A DNA stretch of 64,000 nt from Actinopolymorpha rutila (GTDB lineage: Bacteria > Actinomycetota > Actinomycetes > Propionibacteriales > Actinopolymorphaceae). Positions 33,208 through 41,912 of this stretch are shown piece by piece. Position numbers and translations under genes: made by a program. The stretch is from assembly GCF_013407855.1 (NCBI RefSeq), contig NZ_JACBZH010000001.1, forward strand, positions 3,844,001 through 3,908,000. Direction: 5' to 3'. Below the pieces are notes generated by a model, which ran no database searches, was not told the origin of the DNA, and saw nothing but the letters and a program-made list of their open reading frames with translations. How positions within the stretch are numbered: position 1 is the first letter of the stretch; every line of letters begins with the position of its first letter.

Positions 33208-34161
33208 ATGCGTCCATCCGAGTCGAACCCGGGGCCGAACCCGAGAAGGTTTCCCCGGCGCACTGTCCTCACCGCCGGCGGGCTGATCCTTGCGTCGGGC
33301 GCAGGTACGCTCGCCGCCGCCGGTCCTGCGACCGCCCTCCAGACGACGCCCACACCCGCCGGTCCGCCCGACACCGACGAGGCGCTGGTCTGGCGCGCCC
33401 GGGGCCCACTCGCCGGCTACGGCATCGACCCCGAGTGCGATCCCGGCGGTACGACCGACCTGCCGTGCGGCACCGAGGACGTCGCCATCACCTCCACCGC
33501 GGACTACAGCGAGGTCACCGCAAACCCACGCGGCATCACGACCTTCGTCAACGCTATCGGCCGGATCAAGTTCGGCGACAGGACGCCCGACCACCGCCCG
33601 ATCAGCCTGGCGACGTACCACTACGCCTACTCGATCCGGCTACCGCTCGTGCCCTCCCCCAGCTCCGCGCCGCACCTTCCGGAGCAGACCCACCAGATGA
33701 TCCAGCTCTGGGACGGCTCCAGCCGACTCTGGAACGCCGACCAGCACACGCTGGAAGCCGCGACGTTCTGGAAGCTCAACCCCTGGGACCCCAGCTTCGG
33801 CAAGATCTTCGCCTACACCATGGTCGACGGACACCTCGCCGCCCACGACACCGGCATCGTCCTCCCGCCGGACACCGACTGGCATCGCTTCGAGGTGGTG
33901 GCCGACCTCGCCCGTCAGACCTACGTCAGCCTTGCCGTCGACGGCCGCTGGCATCCGCTGACCGACCTTCCGCTCGCCTCGATCCACCACCCAGACTGGG
34001 GTCCCGACCTCACGCTGGTCCTCACCGCCGAATCCGAGAACGCCTGGCCGGGCACCAACCCGATCGTCACTCAGTGGACGACGCAGTACAGGGATCCGCA
34101 GCTCTCCCGGCTGCGGCACCCCTCCGCCGGTCACCCGAGCAGCTCAGCGGTCTCGAGATAG
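33208..34161 (+). CDS. Tat-exported protein with probable LamG/concanavalin-like fold
   Basis: A 317-residue exported protein. The N-terminus RRFPRRTVLTAGGLILASG is a twin-arginine signal with cleavage near ATA-LQ (~45). ATG 33208 is chosen over GTG 33193 because GGAGG lies 9 bp upstream. The mature part has strands typical of jelly-roll lectin/glucanase-like folds: HRFEVVADLARQTYVSLAVDGRW and LTLVLTAESENAWPG near the end. No catalytic Glu pair of a known glycoside hydrolase or lyase is evident, so a binding role or an unassigned hydrolase is possible. Its 3' end overlaps the convergent phosphotransferase by 31 bp. Confidence 0.65.
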   Translation: MRPSESNPGPNPRRFPRRTVLTAGGLILASGAGTLAAAGPATALQTTPTPAGPPDTDEALVWRARGPLAGYGIDPECDPGGTTDLPCGTEDVAITSTADYSEVTANPRGITTFVNAIGRIKFGDRTPDHRPISLATYHYAYSIRLPLVPSPSSAPHLPEQTHQMIQLWDGSSRLWNADQHTLEAATFWKLNPWDPSFGKIFAYTMVDGHLAAHDTGIVLPPDTDWHRFEVVADLARQTYVSLAVDGRWHPLTDLPLASIHHPDWGPDLTLVLTAESENAWPGTNPIVTQWTTQYRDPQLSRLRHPSAGHPSSSAVSR

Positions 34162-35057
34162 GGGCGAGCCATCTCGTCGGCACCGAAGCTGAGCGCGTAC
34201 AGCCCGGTCGACACCCGTTGGAGGAATCCCCATTCCCAGATGGCCGTCTCGTCGAGACCGGTGTGGCCCGCCAGCAGCGCGCAGTAGCGGCGCGCCAGGG
34301 CGGGTGCGTCTCCGGCGAGGAGTTGCGAACTCCAGTCGCGCAGGACGACACCGAGGTCGTACGTCGGATCCGCGAGGAAGCCGTCCGGGTCCACGAAGAC
34401 GAAGCCGGACTCCGCACCTGGCCTCGGTGTGAGCACCCGCAGAGTGTTGGCGGGATGCGGATCGCCGTGCGCCACGACACACCGGTCGAGGTCGAACGCG
34501 CCCGCCCGCCGCTCGGCGTAGGTCAGGGCCCGCTTCACGACGCGTTCGGAGCACGGGTGGTTGAGCCGCTCCCACAGGGTGCCGACGAGTTCGATCAGCC
34601 CCAGGGCCGGGTCGACGCTCGGTCCCGTGGGCCGCGGCACCTGCCAGGCCTGGCGAAGGGTCGCGCACAGGGTCGCGATCTTGTCCTCGGGACAGATGTC
34701 GACCTCCTCCAGCGGCTGGCCGAGCGCCTCCATCAACATCGCGTGCCGGTCGACGTCGTGGGCAATTACGCGGACGTACCCGTGTCCGTTCGCCTCGACG
34801 ATGGTGCGTACCTGGCCGGCGAAGTCGAATTCGGGGATCGCGATCTTGAGAACGGCGTCCTGACCGTCCGCTGTGCGCACCCGGGTGACGTGGGACGCGG
34901 TGCCGCCGGACAGCGGCGAGCCGATCGTGATCGACCACCTGCGGGCAAGATCGTCGACGAGACCGGGGAGTCCCGCCAGCCACGCCTCCCCCTGGGGGCC
35001 GAGGGCCGCGGCCTTGCGGCGCACCACGTCCTGCACCTGGATCACCCGGTCGGTCAC
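34131..35057 (-). CDS. APH(6)/hydroxyurea-type antibiotic kinase family phosphotransferase
   Basis: A 308-residue protein with a protein-kinase-like fold. The N-lobe segment ARRWSITIGSPLSGGTASHV and LKIAIP (ATP-binding Lys) match the APH(6)-hydroxyurea kinase family. HGDPHPANTL is the catalytic loop and FVDPDGF the metal-binding motif. GTG 35057 is preferred to an ATG 14 codons upstream because conserved sequence starts there. Family members phosphorylate streptomycin-type aminoglycosides or hydroxyurea, but many actinomycete members have other or unknown substrates. Resistance is possible, not shown. Confidence 0.82.
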   Translation of the reverse strand: MTDRVIQVQDVVRRKAAALGPQGEAWLAGLPGLVDDLARRWSITIGSPLSGGTASHVTRVRTADGQDAVLKIAIPEFDFAGQVRTIVEANGHGYVRVIAHDVDRHAMLMEALGQPLEEVDICPEDKIATLCATLRQAWQVPRPTGPSVDPALGLIELVGTLWERLNHPCSERVVKRALTYAERRAGAFDLDRCVVAHGDPHPANTLRVLTPRPGAESGFVFVDPDGFLADPTYDLGVVLRDWSSQLLAGDAPALARRYCALLAGHTGLDETAIWEWGFLQRVSTGLYALSFGADEMARPYLETAELLG

Positions 35058-35186
35058 GGCGCCGATGCTCCCACACCGACCGCACCGACCACCGGCCACC
35101 GGCCACCGGCCACACCGAGCCGAGAGGCGTGCTCACCGATGGCGGCACGCCATGCAGCCTCGTCGACGGGATGGGATGCTCCCGGG

Positions 35187-36239
35187 GTGGCAAGCTCCGA
35201 CAGCGCATCCTCCTCCGGCCGCGACGACGTGGCGGATCGGACCACCGACACCGAACGCGCCGTTCACGGTACGGAGTCGGTGGCCGAGTTGCGGGCGTTC
35301 CTGAACTCCTACGCCTGCGAACACCTCGCTAGCCCCATCCGGAAGGTCCGGTTCCGTGCTGGGCGCATCGACGCCGTGTGGGGAGTCGACCTGGACGACG
35401 GGCGGTCTGTGGTGATCAAGGGCCACCGTGCACCGGTGGACCACGAGGCGGCCGACGCCACCGACGCCATCGCCGCCGCGAGAGATGCCCAGCGGGTCCT
35501 CGCCGCGGCCGGCTTTCCGTGTCCGGAACCCCTGTCGGGCCCCGACAAGTTCGGCGGACGGGTCCTCACCGTGGAGACTCTGCTCGCCGGCGCGGTTCCG
35601 GACGGACGCGACCCTGCCAACCGCCGGCTGCTGGCCGCTGGTCTCGCCCGGCACATCGACCTGCTGCGGGCCCGGCCCGATCTCCTGCAGCGAGTGGGAG
35701 CGGGGCCGTCGTGGTGCCAGTACCAGGCCGGCCCGTGGCCCGTACCCCACGATTCGATCGTGAACTTCGACGTCACGCCCGCCGGCTACGACTGGCTTGA
35801 CGCGTACGCGCGGCGTGCGTCCGACCGGATCCTCACCTGCCGCGACGGCGCGGAGGTGGTCGTGGGGCACGCCGACTGGTACGCCGGCAACGCCGCCGTC
35901 CACGAGGGAGTGCTCGTCGGCACCTTCGACTGGGAACTCGTCGCCGACACCGAGGCCGTCATCGCCGGCTTCGCCGCCGCCTGTTACGCCGCGAGCTCCA
36001 CCAGTGGGGGCGGCCTGTCCTCACCCGACGAAGCGACGGCGTTCCTGCAGGACTACGAGGCTGCCCGCGGAGTCGGCCTCACCGGCGGCGAACGACGTAC
36101 GGCATCCGCGGCAGCCGCCTGGATCGTCGCGTTCAACGCCCGCTGGGAGCTCGCCATGTCGACCGGCAGGGGCGAGGAGGGCCCCAACCTGTCGCTGCTG
36201 CGAGAGCACGGGCAGCACTACCTCGACCTGACCTGGTAG
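35187..36239 (+). CDS. Aminoglycoside/choline kinase-like phosphotransferase
   Basis: A 350-residue APH-fold protein. SVVIKGHRA gives the ATP-binding Lys (~70), VVVGHADWYAGNAAV the Brenner loop (HxDxxxxN with Ala for Gly), and VGTFDWELVADTE the metal-binding Asp. ATG 35139 in the same frame is an alternative start; neither has a strong ribosome-binding site. It is divergent from the APH(6)-like gene with ~130 bp between. The two are different subfamilies, so this is not a tandem duplication. Substrate unknown. Confidence 0.78.
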   Translation: MASSDSASSSGRDDVADRTTDTERAVHGTESVAELRAFLNSYACEHLASPIRKVRFRAGRIDAVWGVDLDDGRSVVIKGHRAPVDHEAADATDAIAAARDAQRVLAAAGFPCPEPLSGPDKFGGRVLTVETLLAGAVPDGRDPANRRLLAAGLARHIDLLRARPDLLQRVGAGPSWCQYQAGPWPVPHDSIVNFDVTPAGYDWLDAYARRASDRILTCRDGAEVVVGHADWYAGNAAVHEGVLVGTFDWELVADTEAVIAGFAAACYAASSTSGGGLSSPDEATAFLQDYEAARGVGLTGGERRTASAAAAWIVAFNARWELAMSTGRGEEGPNLSLLREHGQHYLDLTW

Positions 36240-36264
36240 CGCAGCGAACCCAGAGGACGCGAAC

Positions 36265-36279
36265 GAACGTCGGCCGTTC
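36265..36279. terminator. Short hairpin between convergent genes
   Basis: GAACG and CGTTC pair around a TCGGC loop in the 54-bp gap between the phosphotransferase stop and the convergent PhoD gene's stop. Weak stem; position is the main support. Confidence 0.25.
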
Positions 36280-36293
36280 TCCTCCCGTCCCGA

Positions 36294-37847
36294 TCACAGG
36301 CGCCGGACCGACCCGACGGGCGCGCCCGCTTCGACTCGCCACCGATCGAACACGGACACCGTGCCGTCGGGTCGCTCGACCTGGTTGCCGAGCACGTACG
36401 CGGTCGTCCACGACGTCGCGTCGACCGTGCAGTCGAGGTATCCGCGGTAGGAGCTGAGCTGGCCCGCATCGCCGTAGACATACTCGGCGCGGAACGCACC
36501 CGGGTCGGTGTAGCGCGTGAAATCAGTGCTGCTGTTGCTCGTCAGGGGCGGCCCCACGAACTCCGTGGCCACCAGCACCGAGCTCTCGCTCTGCCGCTGA
36601 CGCACCATGGTGACGATGCCGCGGTGCACATCCCCGCTGAGCACGACAGGGTTGAACGCGCGGCGACCGCGGGCGGCGAGCCGGGCAGCCAACGCGTCGG
36701 TGAGCGCCGACCGGTCCGCCTCGTAGCCGGTCCACTTGTCCGCCGCGCCGGGAAAGCCCGGGAACCAGGAAAGCGGGACACCGGAACCGATCGCCGTCCA
36801 GGTCGAGCGCGAGCCCGCGACCTTGTCCAGCAGCCACGCCATCTGGTCCTCGCCGAGGATCGTGCTGGTCGGCGTCCGCCACTGACGGTCGTCGACGAGC
36901 AGCAGATCGAGGTGGCGTCCCCAGCGCACCTGCCGCTGGAGGACAAGATGACCGCGACCGGAGGATGCGTCGTGGACCGGCGGGCCGCCGCGCAGGGGCA
37001 TGTTCTCCCAGAACACCTGCAGGGCGTTGCTGAACCGCTGCCGGTCCGACTCGCTCAGGTTCGGGTCGCCGCCGAGGACGTTGTCGAAGAACTCGTGGTC
37101 GTCCGGGACGACGTAGACAGGAAAGCGAGCGTGGAGCGCGAGCAGGGCATCCCGCGACTTGTACTGCCCGTAGCGACGGCGGTAGTCGTCGAGAGAGACG
37201 ACGCCGCGGGCGGGGATGTGCCCCGGCCGCCCGAACTCGTAGATGTAGTCACCGAGGAAGACGACGAAGTCGAGGTCGTTCCGGCGTGCGATGTCGTCGT
37301 CGCCGTTGAAGTAGAAGACGCCACTGCCGGGCTTGGCCAGGTTCTCGCAACTGACGACGGCGAACCTCGCGTCGGTGTCGGCCGACGGCACCGGAGCCGT
37401 GCGGGTCAGGCCCACCGGGCTGATCCAGTCGCCGACGAGGAACCGGTACGCGTAGGAAGTGTCCGGGTGCAGACCCGGCACGTCGACGTGCACCGACCAG
37501 CCGTACGCCGCCTCGGCCTGAGCGGTGCCTGCCGCGACGAGGTCGCCGGACCGCAGGCCGTCCGTCGTCCTGGCCACCTGCCACCTGACGGGGACCGACC
37601 CGATGCCGTCCATGCCCTGGCCGACCGCGGTGGGCGCCAGGGCGAGACGGGTCCAGATGACGACCGCATCCGGTAGCGCGTCGCCGGAGGCGACGCCGAC
37701 GGTGAACGGTGTCGTCACGAACGTGGGCGAGTCGGGAGTCTCGGCCGACGCGGGGCCCGGAAGGGCGAGCCCTCCGGCGATCGCGGCCGCCGCCGCGCCG
37801 GTGACCTGAAGGAGTGTGCGACGGCGGACGAGGTGCGGTGTGCTCAT
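36294..37847 (-). CDS. phoD: PhoD-like alkaline phosphatase/phosphodiesterase, Tat-exported
   Basis: A 517-residue secreted enzyme. VRRRTLLQVTGAAAAAIAGG is a twin-arginine signal with cleavage after ASA (~35). The PhoD N-terminal Ig-like domain follows (FTVGVASGDALPDAVVIWTRL). The metallophosphatase core has FAVVSCENL, DFVVFLGDYIYEFG, VVPDDHEFFDN, LLLVDDRQWR and VVLSGDVHRGIV, the metal and Tyr/Asp/His residues of PhoD. It is shorter than some homologues but complete. Role: phosphate release from phosphodiesters such as teichoic acids. The 233 bp upstream should contain its promoter; I could not identify a PHO box with confidence. Confidence 0.9.
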   Translation of the reverse strand: MSTPHLVRRRTLLQVTGAAAAAIAGGLALPGPASAETPDSPTFVTTPFTVGVASGDALPDAVVIWTRLALAPTAVGQGMDGIGSVPVRWQVARTTDGLRSGDLVAAGTAQAEAAYGWSVHVDVPGLHPDTSYAYRFLVGDWISPVGLTRTAPVPSADTDARFAVVSCENLAKPGSGVFYFNGDDDIARRNDLDFVVFLGDYIYEFGRPGHIPARGVVSLDDYRRRYGQYKSRDALLALHARFPVYVVPDDHEFFDNVLGGDPNLSESDRQRFSNALQVFWENMPLRGGPPVHDASSGRGHLVLQRQVRWGRHLDLLLVDDRQWRTPTSTILGEDQMAWLLDKVAGSRSTWTAIGSGVPLSWFPGFPGAADKWTGYEADRSALTDALAARLAARGRRAFNPVVLSGDVHRGIVTMVRQRQSESSVLVATEFVGPPLTSNSSTDFTRYTDPGAFRAEYVYGDAGQLSSYRGYLDCTVDATSWTTAYVLGNQVERPDGTVSVFDRWRVEAGAPVGSVRRL

Positions 37848-38080
37848 GACCTGCCTTCACGTTGCGACGTTCGTTGCTCCTGGACACTTTCGGCGGCGAG
37901 TGCGACCCGTCGGCACCCACCCGGCGAACGAGCCGTGACACAGCGCTCAACGTTCGCTGCCGGCGAGGGCCGCTGGGACAGGGTGTTGCCATCACACGGC
38001 CCAGGTAGTGTCCTACGTTTCGCCTGCGGGTCAGCCCTGAACGACCTGTCATGGCCGCTGGCGGCCGTGCCTCGAGCCCT

Positions 38081-38863
38081 TCAGGCTCTCCACCGTGGAT
38101 CGGCTCGTCGAACGCCGTACTCGCCGGTGTTCTGCAGCAGGGTGAACGCGCGCTGAACGTCGTCCGGTATGTCGACGTGGGAAATGAAGTCGCGACCGGA
38201 AGGCCCGTACCCGTCGGCGTCGTCTCGCATGCGCGGGATCTCACCCATCAGGAGCGACACGTAGCGTTCGACGTCCCACATCCCGTCCGGCGCCGACTCG
38301 TACTCCACGGCACCGGAACCGTCGACCTCGCGCACCCTCGTCTGGTGCGAGGCGAAGCTCACCAGCGCCGTGGTCGGCGGAACGTGCCGGCGAAAGCCGG
38401 CGTCCATGCGCTGCTGCATGGTGGCGTCCTGAACCAGCACGATCCGGTCGTGCCTGACACCGCGCGCGTCCAGCAGGGCCAGAGCGTTGGTCACGTTGTT
38501 ACCGCAGTTGGTGGACTTCTCCTCGAGGGCGTCCACCGCGAGCCCGTGGTGCTCGCGCAGGTACCGATCGAAGAGTGCGGCTTCGGTCAGAGCGTCGACG
38601 TCCGGCCATCCCGTGCGTTCGCGCATCTCCCGCCGCAGCGCGTCGGTGCTGTGCCCCTCGCCACCGACGATCAGGTAGAAGGCGGCGACCTCCGCCCGGA
38701 TGGCGTCCGCGAACACGCCCGCGCCGGCCAGGATGCTGCCGCCGAACAGGATCGCGACGTCGGCTCGAGCACCGACCAGACCAGGAGTCAGCGCTTCGAC
38801 GTCGCGCCGCGCGCAGAACCGGACCAGAGCGTTGATGCTCTCCGCAGCCGAGCCACCTCGCAT
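38081..38863 (-). CDS. YdcF/ElyC (DUF218) family protein
   Basis: A 260-residue protein of the YdcF/SanA/ElyC group: [53 protein letters not shown] and [14 protein letters not shown] are the conserved segments forming a Rossmann-like nucleotide-binding pocket. No membrane helix is visible, unlike ElyC, so it is closer to soluble YdcF. Function in the family is poorly defined (SAM binding and cell-envelope roles have been reported). Stands alone, divergent from the amidase gene. Confidence 0.82.
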   Translation of the reverse strand: MRGGSAAESINALVRFCARRDVEALTPGLVGARADVAILFGGSILAGAGVFADAIRAEVAAFYLIVGGEGHSTDALRREMRERTGWPDVDALTEAALFDRYLREHHGLAVDALEEKSTNCGNNVTNALALLDARGVRHDRIVLVQDATMQQRMDAGFRRHVPPTTALVSFASHQTRVREVDGSGAVEYESAPDGMWDVERYVSLLMGEIPRMRDDADGYGPSGRDFISHVDIPDDVQRAFTLLQNTGEYGVRRADPRWRA

Positions 38864-38957
38864 AGCCCGAGCCTACGACGGGCAAGGACACCGTCTCCTA
38901 CTATGGGCCGGTCGCCAGCGGGCGGCTCGACGGACCATGTGGAAGGAGACCACGATT

Positions 38958-39962
38958 ATGGACGCGGTCGAGTACACCCCCACCTTCGACCAGTATGCCT
39001 GGACGTTCGGCGGCGCGGAGCCGGCCCTACGGGTCCGTCCGGGTACGGCCATGCGGCTGTGGACCGAGGACGCCTACTCCGGCCGGATCCGGCAGTCCAC
39101 CGACCTGCCGTCGGCCTGCGTGGACATCAACTTCATCAACCCGCAGACCGGTCCCTTCTACGTCGAGGGCGCAGAACCCGGTGACACCCTCGTACTGCAC
39201 TTCGTCGACCTCGAGCCGGCTCGCGACTGGGGCGTCTCGACGACGATCCCCTTCTTCGGCGGGCTGACCGGCACCGACCGCACGGCACTGCTGCAGGAAC
39301 CACTGCCCGAGGTCACCTGGGTCTACCACCTCGACGCTGCCAAGCGCTCCTTGACATTCGAGGCCGCGCGCAGCGACTTCCGCCTCGACCTGCCGCTCGA
39401 GCCCATGCTGGGCACCGTCGGCGTGGCACCGGGCGGCCGTGAGGCACGCTCCTCTCTCGTACCCGAACGCTTCGGCGGCAACATGGACACCCCCGAGATG
39501 CGCGCCGGCGCCACCTGCTACCTCGGCGTCAACGTGCCGGGTGCGTTGTTCTCGGTGGGCGACGGCCACTACCGCCAGGGCGAGGGTGAGGCGTGCGGGA
39601 CCGCGGTCGAGGGCGCCATGAACGTCACCCTGATCGTCGACCTGATCAAGGGCGGCGCCCCGGTGTGGCCGCGAATCGAACACGACGACGCGATCATCGC
39701 CGTCGGGTCGAGCCGTCCGCTCGAGGACGCCTGGCGGATCGCGCAGGTCGAGATGGTGCAGTGGCTGGGCCAGCTCTACGGCCTGGACCGGATGGACGCC
39801 TACCAGTTGCTCAGCCAGACGGCGAAGGCGCCGATCGCCAACGTCGTCGACACCAACTACTCCTCTGTGGTCAAGATCCCGAAGGGACTCCTTCCGGCGT
39901 CGGCGGCGTACGACGGCATCCACCGGCACCTGCGGGAGTCCGCCGCTGCCCTACGCGCGTAG
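38958..39962 (+). CDS. Acetamidase/formamidase family protein
   Basis: A 334-residue FmdA/AmdA-type amidase. The family pattern is visible in YVEGAEPGDTLVLHFVDLEPA, MLGTVGVAPGG, ERFGGNMDTPEMRAG, FSVGDGHYRQGEGE and VDTNYSSVVKIPK. ATG 38958 has GGAAGGAG 10 bp upstream. It hydrolyses short amides to acid and ammonia in known members. Its 3' end overlaps the convergent LysR gene by 12 bp; the LysR-DapA divergent pair follows, so the amidase may supply ammonia or process an amide in the same catabolic unit. Confidence 0.85.
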   Translation: MDAVEYTPTFDQYAWTFGGAEPALRVRPGTAMRLWTEDAYSGRIRQSTDLPSACVDINFINPQTGPFYVEGAEPGDTLVLHFVDLEPARDWGVSTTIPFFGGLTGTDRTALLQEPLPEVTWVYHLDAAKRSLTFEAARSDFRLDLPLEPMLGTVGVAPGGREARSSLVPERFGGNMDTPEMRAGATCYLGVNVPGALFSVGDGHYRQGEGEACGTAVEGAMNVTLIVDLIKGGAPVWPRIEHDDAIIAVGSSRPLEDAWRIAQVEMVQWLGQLYGLDRMDAYQLLSQTAKAPIANVVDTNYSSVVKIPKGLLPASAAYDGIHRHLRESAAALRA

Positions 39963-40853
39963 CTGGGGGCCGAGCTCCGCTACCACTGCCTGGACGGCCG
40001 GGCTGGCGTCGGCACTGCGCCGCCACGCGGCGTGAACCTCCCGCTGCGGCGGCCGCCTCAGCACCTTCGAGACGAGGCCCTCGCCCAGAGGCGGCCGGGC
40101 GAGGCGAGGGATCAGCGCGACGACTTCGCCCGAGGCGACCAGCGTCAACTGGGTGGCGAAATCGTCGACCAGGTGGCGTACGTCCGGCTCCTCGGGTACG
40201 TCCGCGACCAGACGCCGGAACCACTGGTGGCACACCGTGCCCGGCGGGCTGGTCACCCACGCGTGGCCGGCCAGGTCGCCGGCTGTCAGGGGCCGGTCGA
40301 CCCGCGCCAGGCGATGCGCCCGACCGACCACGAGGTCGCCGACGTCTGTGTGTACGTGGCGCTGGGTCAGGGATGGTGGCAGAGGTGCCGGCAGTCCGTC
40401 GGCGTCGTGGACGAGGGCCAGGTCGGCTGTTCCGGCATCGACGCTGTGGAGGGCGTCGTCGGGGTCTCGCTCGTCGACGTGCACGCGGAGGTCCGGACAG
40501 CGCTTCGACAGTCGCGACATGGCGGGCGCGAGCAACCCGCGAATGGCAGTGGAGAAGGCAACCACGCGGAGGGCACCGCGCGGCTCGCCCTCCGCGACGG
40601 AGCGGGCGGCTTCGGCGCAGCGTTCGAGCGCCTGGAACACCTCGGGTGCCGAGTCGACGATGGCCTGCCCGGCCGGAGTGAGCACGACGCCACGTCCCGC
40701 CGGTGCCAGGACGGGCACGCCCACCTGGCGTTCCAGCTTCTTGATCTGCTGCGACACCGCCGAGGCCGTGTAGCCGAGTTCCTCGGCCGCCCGCGCCAGC
40801 GTCCCGAGCGCGGCCACCGCCCGCAGGGCCCGCAATGCTCCCACTTCGACCAT
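39951..40853 (-). CDS. LysR family transcriptional regulator
   Basis: A 300-residue LTTR. The N-terminal winged helix (LRALRAVAALGTLARAAEELGYTASAVSQQIKKLERQVG) is followed by VLTPAGQAIV and a periplasmic-binding-fold effector domain beginning GALRVVAFSTAIRGLLAPAMSRL. Divergent from a dapA-like gene with a 72-bp shared intergenic region containing the palindrome TGCTAAGCA. LTTRs usually regulate the divergent gene, so it probably controls the DapA-like lyase and perhaps the amidase. Confidence 0.92.
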   Translation of the reverse strand: MVEVGALRALRAVAALGTLARAAEELGYTASAVSQQIKKLERQVGVPVLAPAGRGVVLTPAGQAIVDSAPEVFQALERCAEAARSVAEGEPRGALRVVAFSTAIRGLLAPAMSRLSKRCPDLRVHVDERDPDDALHSVDAGTADLALVHDADGLPAPLPPSLTQRHVHTDVGDLVVGRAHRLARVDRPLTAGDLAGHAWVTSPPGTVCHQWFRRLVADVPEEPDVRHLVDDFATQLTLVASGEVVALIPRLARPPLGEGLVSKVLRRPPQREVHAAWRRSADASPAVQAVVAELGPQLRA

Positions 40854-40860
40854 GAAGAAA

Positions 40861-40869
40861 TGCTAAGCA
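40861..40869. promoter_or_regulatory. Palindrome between the LysR gene and the dapA-like gene
   Basis: TGCTAAGCA lies 7 bp upstream of the LysR start, and ATGCT/AGCAT recur further apart (40860 to ~40887). LTTR sites are interrupted dyads in such divergent gaps, so this is the best operator candidate. Confidence 0.4.
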
Positions 40870-40925
40870 ATACCGGCAAGAAAGCATCGCTGGACCACCG
40901 GGATCAGCCGGGACAGGATCGGATC

Positions 40926-41912
40926 ATGAACGACACGATGCTGCCTGCCGACCTGCTCTTCGGCTCCAACGTCGCCGCCATGGTGACCCCGATGCAGCCC
41001 GGCGGCACGGTCAGCGAACCCGGAGTGGCGAAGCTCGTCGACCACCTGCTGTCCACGGGATGCGACGGCATCGTCGTCGGCGGAACCACCGGGGAGTCGC
41101 CCACCCTGACCGACGTCGAGACTGCCCGGCTCGTCCGCGTCGTGGCTGCCCGGTCGGGGAGCCGAGCCCGGGTGATCGCCGGTGTCGGCACCTACGACAC
41201 GGCGGCCACGATTCGACGGGCACGCGAAGCCGAGGCTGCCGGGGCGGACGCGCTGCTGCTCGTCTGTCCCTACTACTCCAGGCCGACCCAGGCAGGGGTG
41301 GTGGCTCACTGTGTTGCGGTGGCCGACGCCACCGAGCTACCCGTGATGCTCTACGACGTTCCCGCGCGCACCGGCATCGCCATGGAGGCGTCGACGCTGA
41401 CCGAACTCGCCGCACACCCTCGGATCCGAGCGGTCAAGGACGCCAAGGGCGACCTCTTCGAAGCGATGTCCGTCATGGCCAGTACGCCGCTCGCCTACTA
41501 CTGCGGCATCGACGAGCTCAGCCTGCCCTACCTCGCGAGCGGTGCCATCGGCGTGGTCAGCGTGGTGGGCAACCTCGTCGCCGACCGCAACGCCGAACTC
41601 CTACGAGCGGTTCGATGCGGTGATCTCGAACTGGCGAGGACGATCCAGGGTGAGCTGATTCCCCTGGTGGACGCCATCATGCGCACATCCCAGGGAGCCA
41701 TCATGGCCAAGGCCGCCCTGGCCGAGCTCGGGATCATCCCGCACGCGACGGTGCGCCTACCGCTGGCCGAGTCGCCGCCGCCGCACCTTCGGCGGCTCAC
41801 CGACGCGCTGGCAACCATCGCGGTGGCGGCGCATCCTCGTTCGCGGCCGCCGGCGTCGACGACCCCGTCAGTTCACCGGCCGGCCGTCGACGGACCGCTC
41901 GCACCGACGTAG
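40926..41912 (+). CDS. dapA: DapA-family aldolase/lyase (4-hydroxy-tetrahydrodipicolinate synthase-like)
   Basis: A 328-residue TIM barrel. FGSNVAAMVTPMQPGG, VGGTTGESPTLTDVE, LLLVCPYYSRPTQAGV, LYDVPARTG and AVKDAKGD (Schiff-base Lys) are the class I DHDPS motifs. The C-terminal ~30 residues are an extra Ser/Pro-rich tail. The motifs fit genuine DapA well, but the neighbourhood (LysR, amidase) is not the usual dapA/dapB context, so a catabolic DapA-family lyase is possible. ATG 40926 is preceded by ACAGGATCGG. Its stop lies 40 bp inside the convergent membrane-protein gene. Confidence 0.82.
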   Translation: MNDTMLPADLLFGSNVAAMVTPMQPGGTVSEPGVAKLVDHLLSTGCDGIVVGGTTGESPTLTDVETARLVRVVAARSGSRARVIAGVGTYDTAATIRRAREAEAAGADALLLVCPYYSRPTQAGVVAHCVAVADATELPVMLYDVPARTGIAMEASTLTELAAHPRIRAVKDAKGDLFEAMSVMASTPLAYYCGIDELSLPYLASGAIGVVSVVGNLVADRNAELLRAVRCGDLELARTIQGELIPLVDAIMRTSQGAIMAKAALAELGIIPHATVRLPLAESPPPHLRRLTDALATIAVAAHPRSRPPASTTPSVHRPAVDGPLAPT

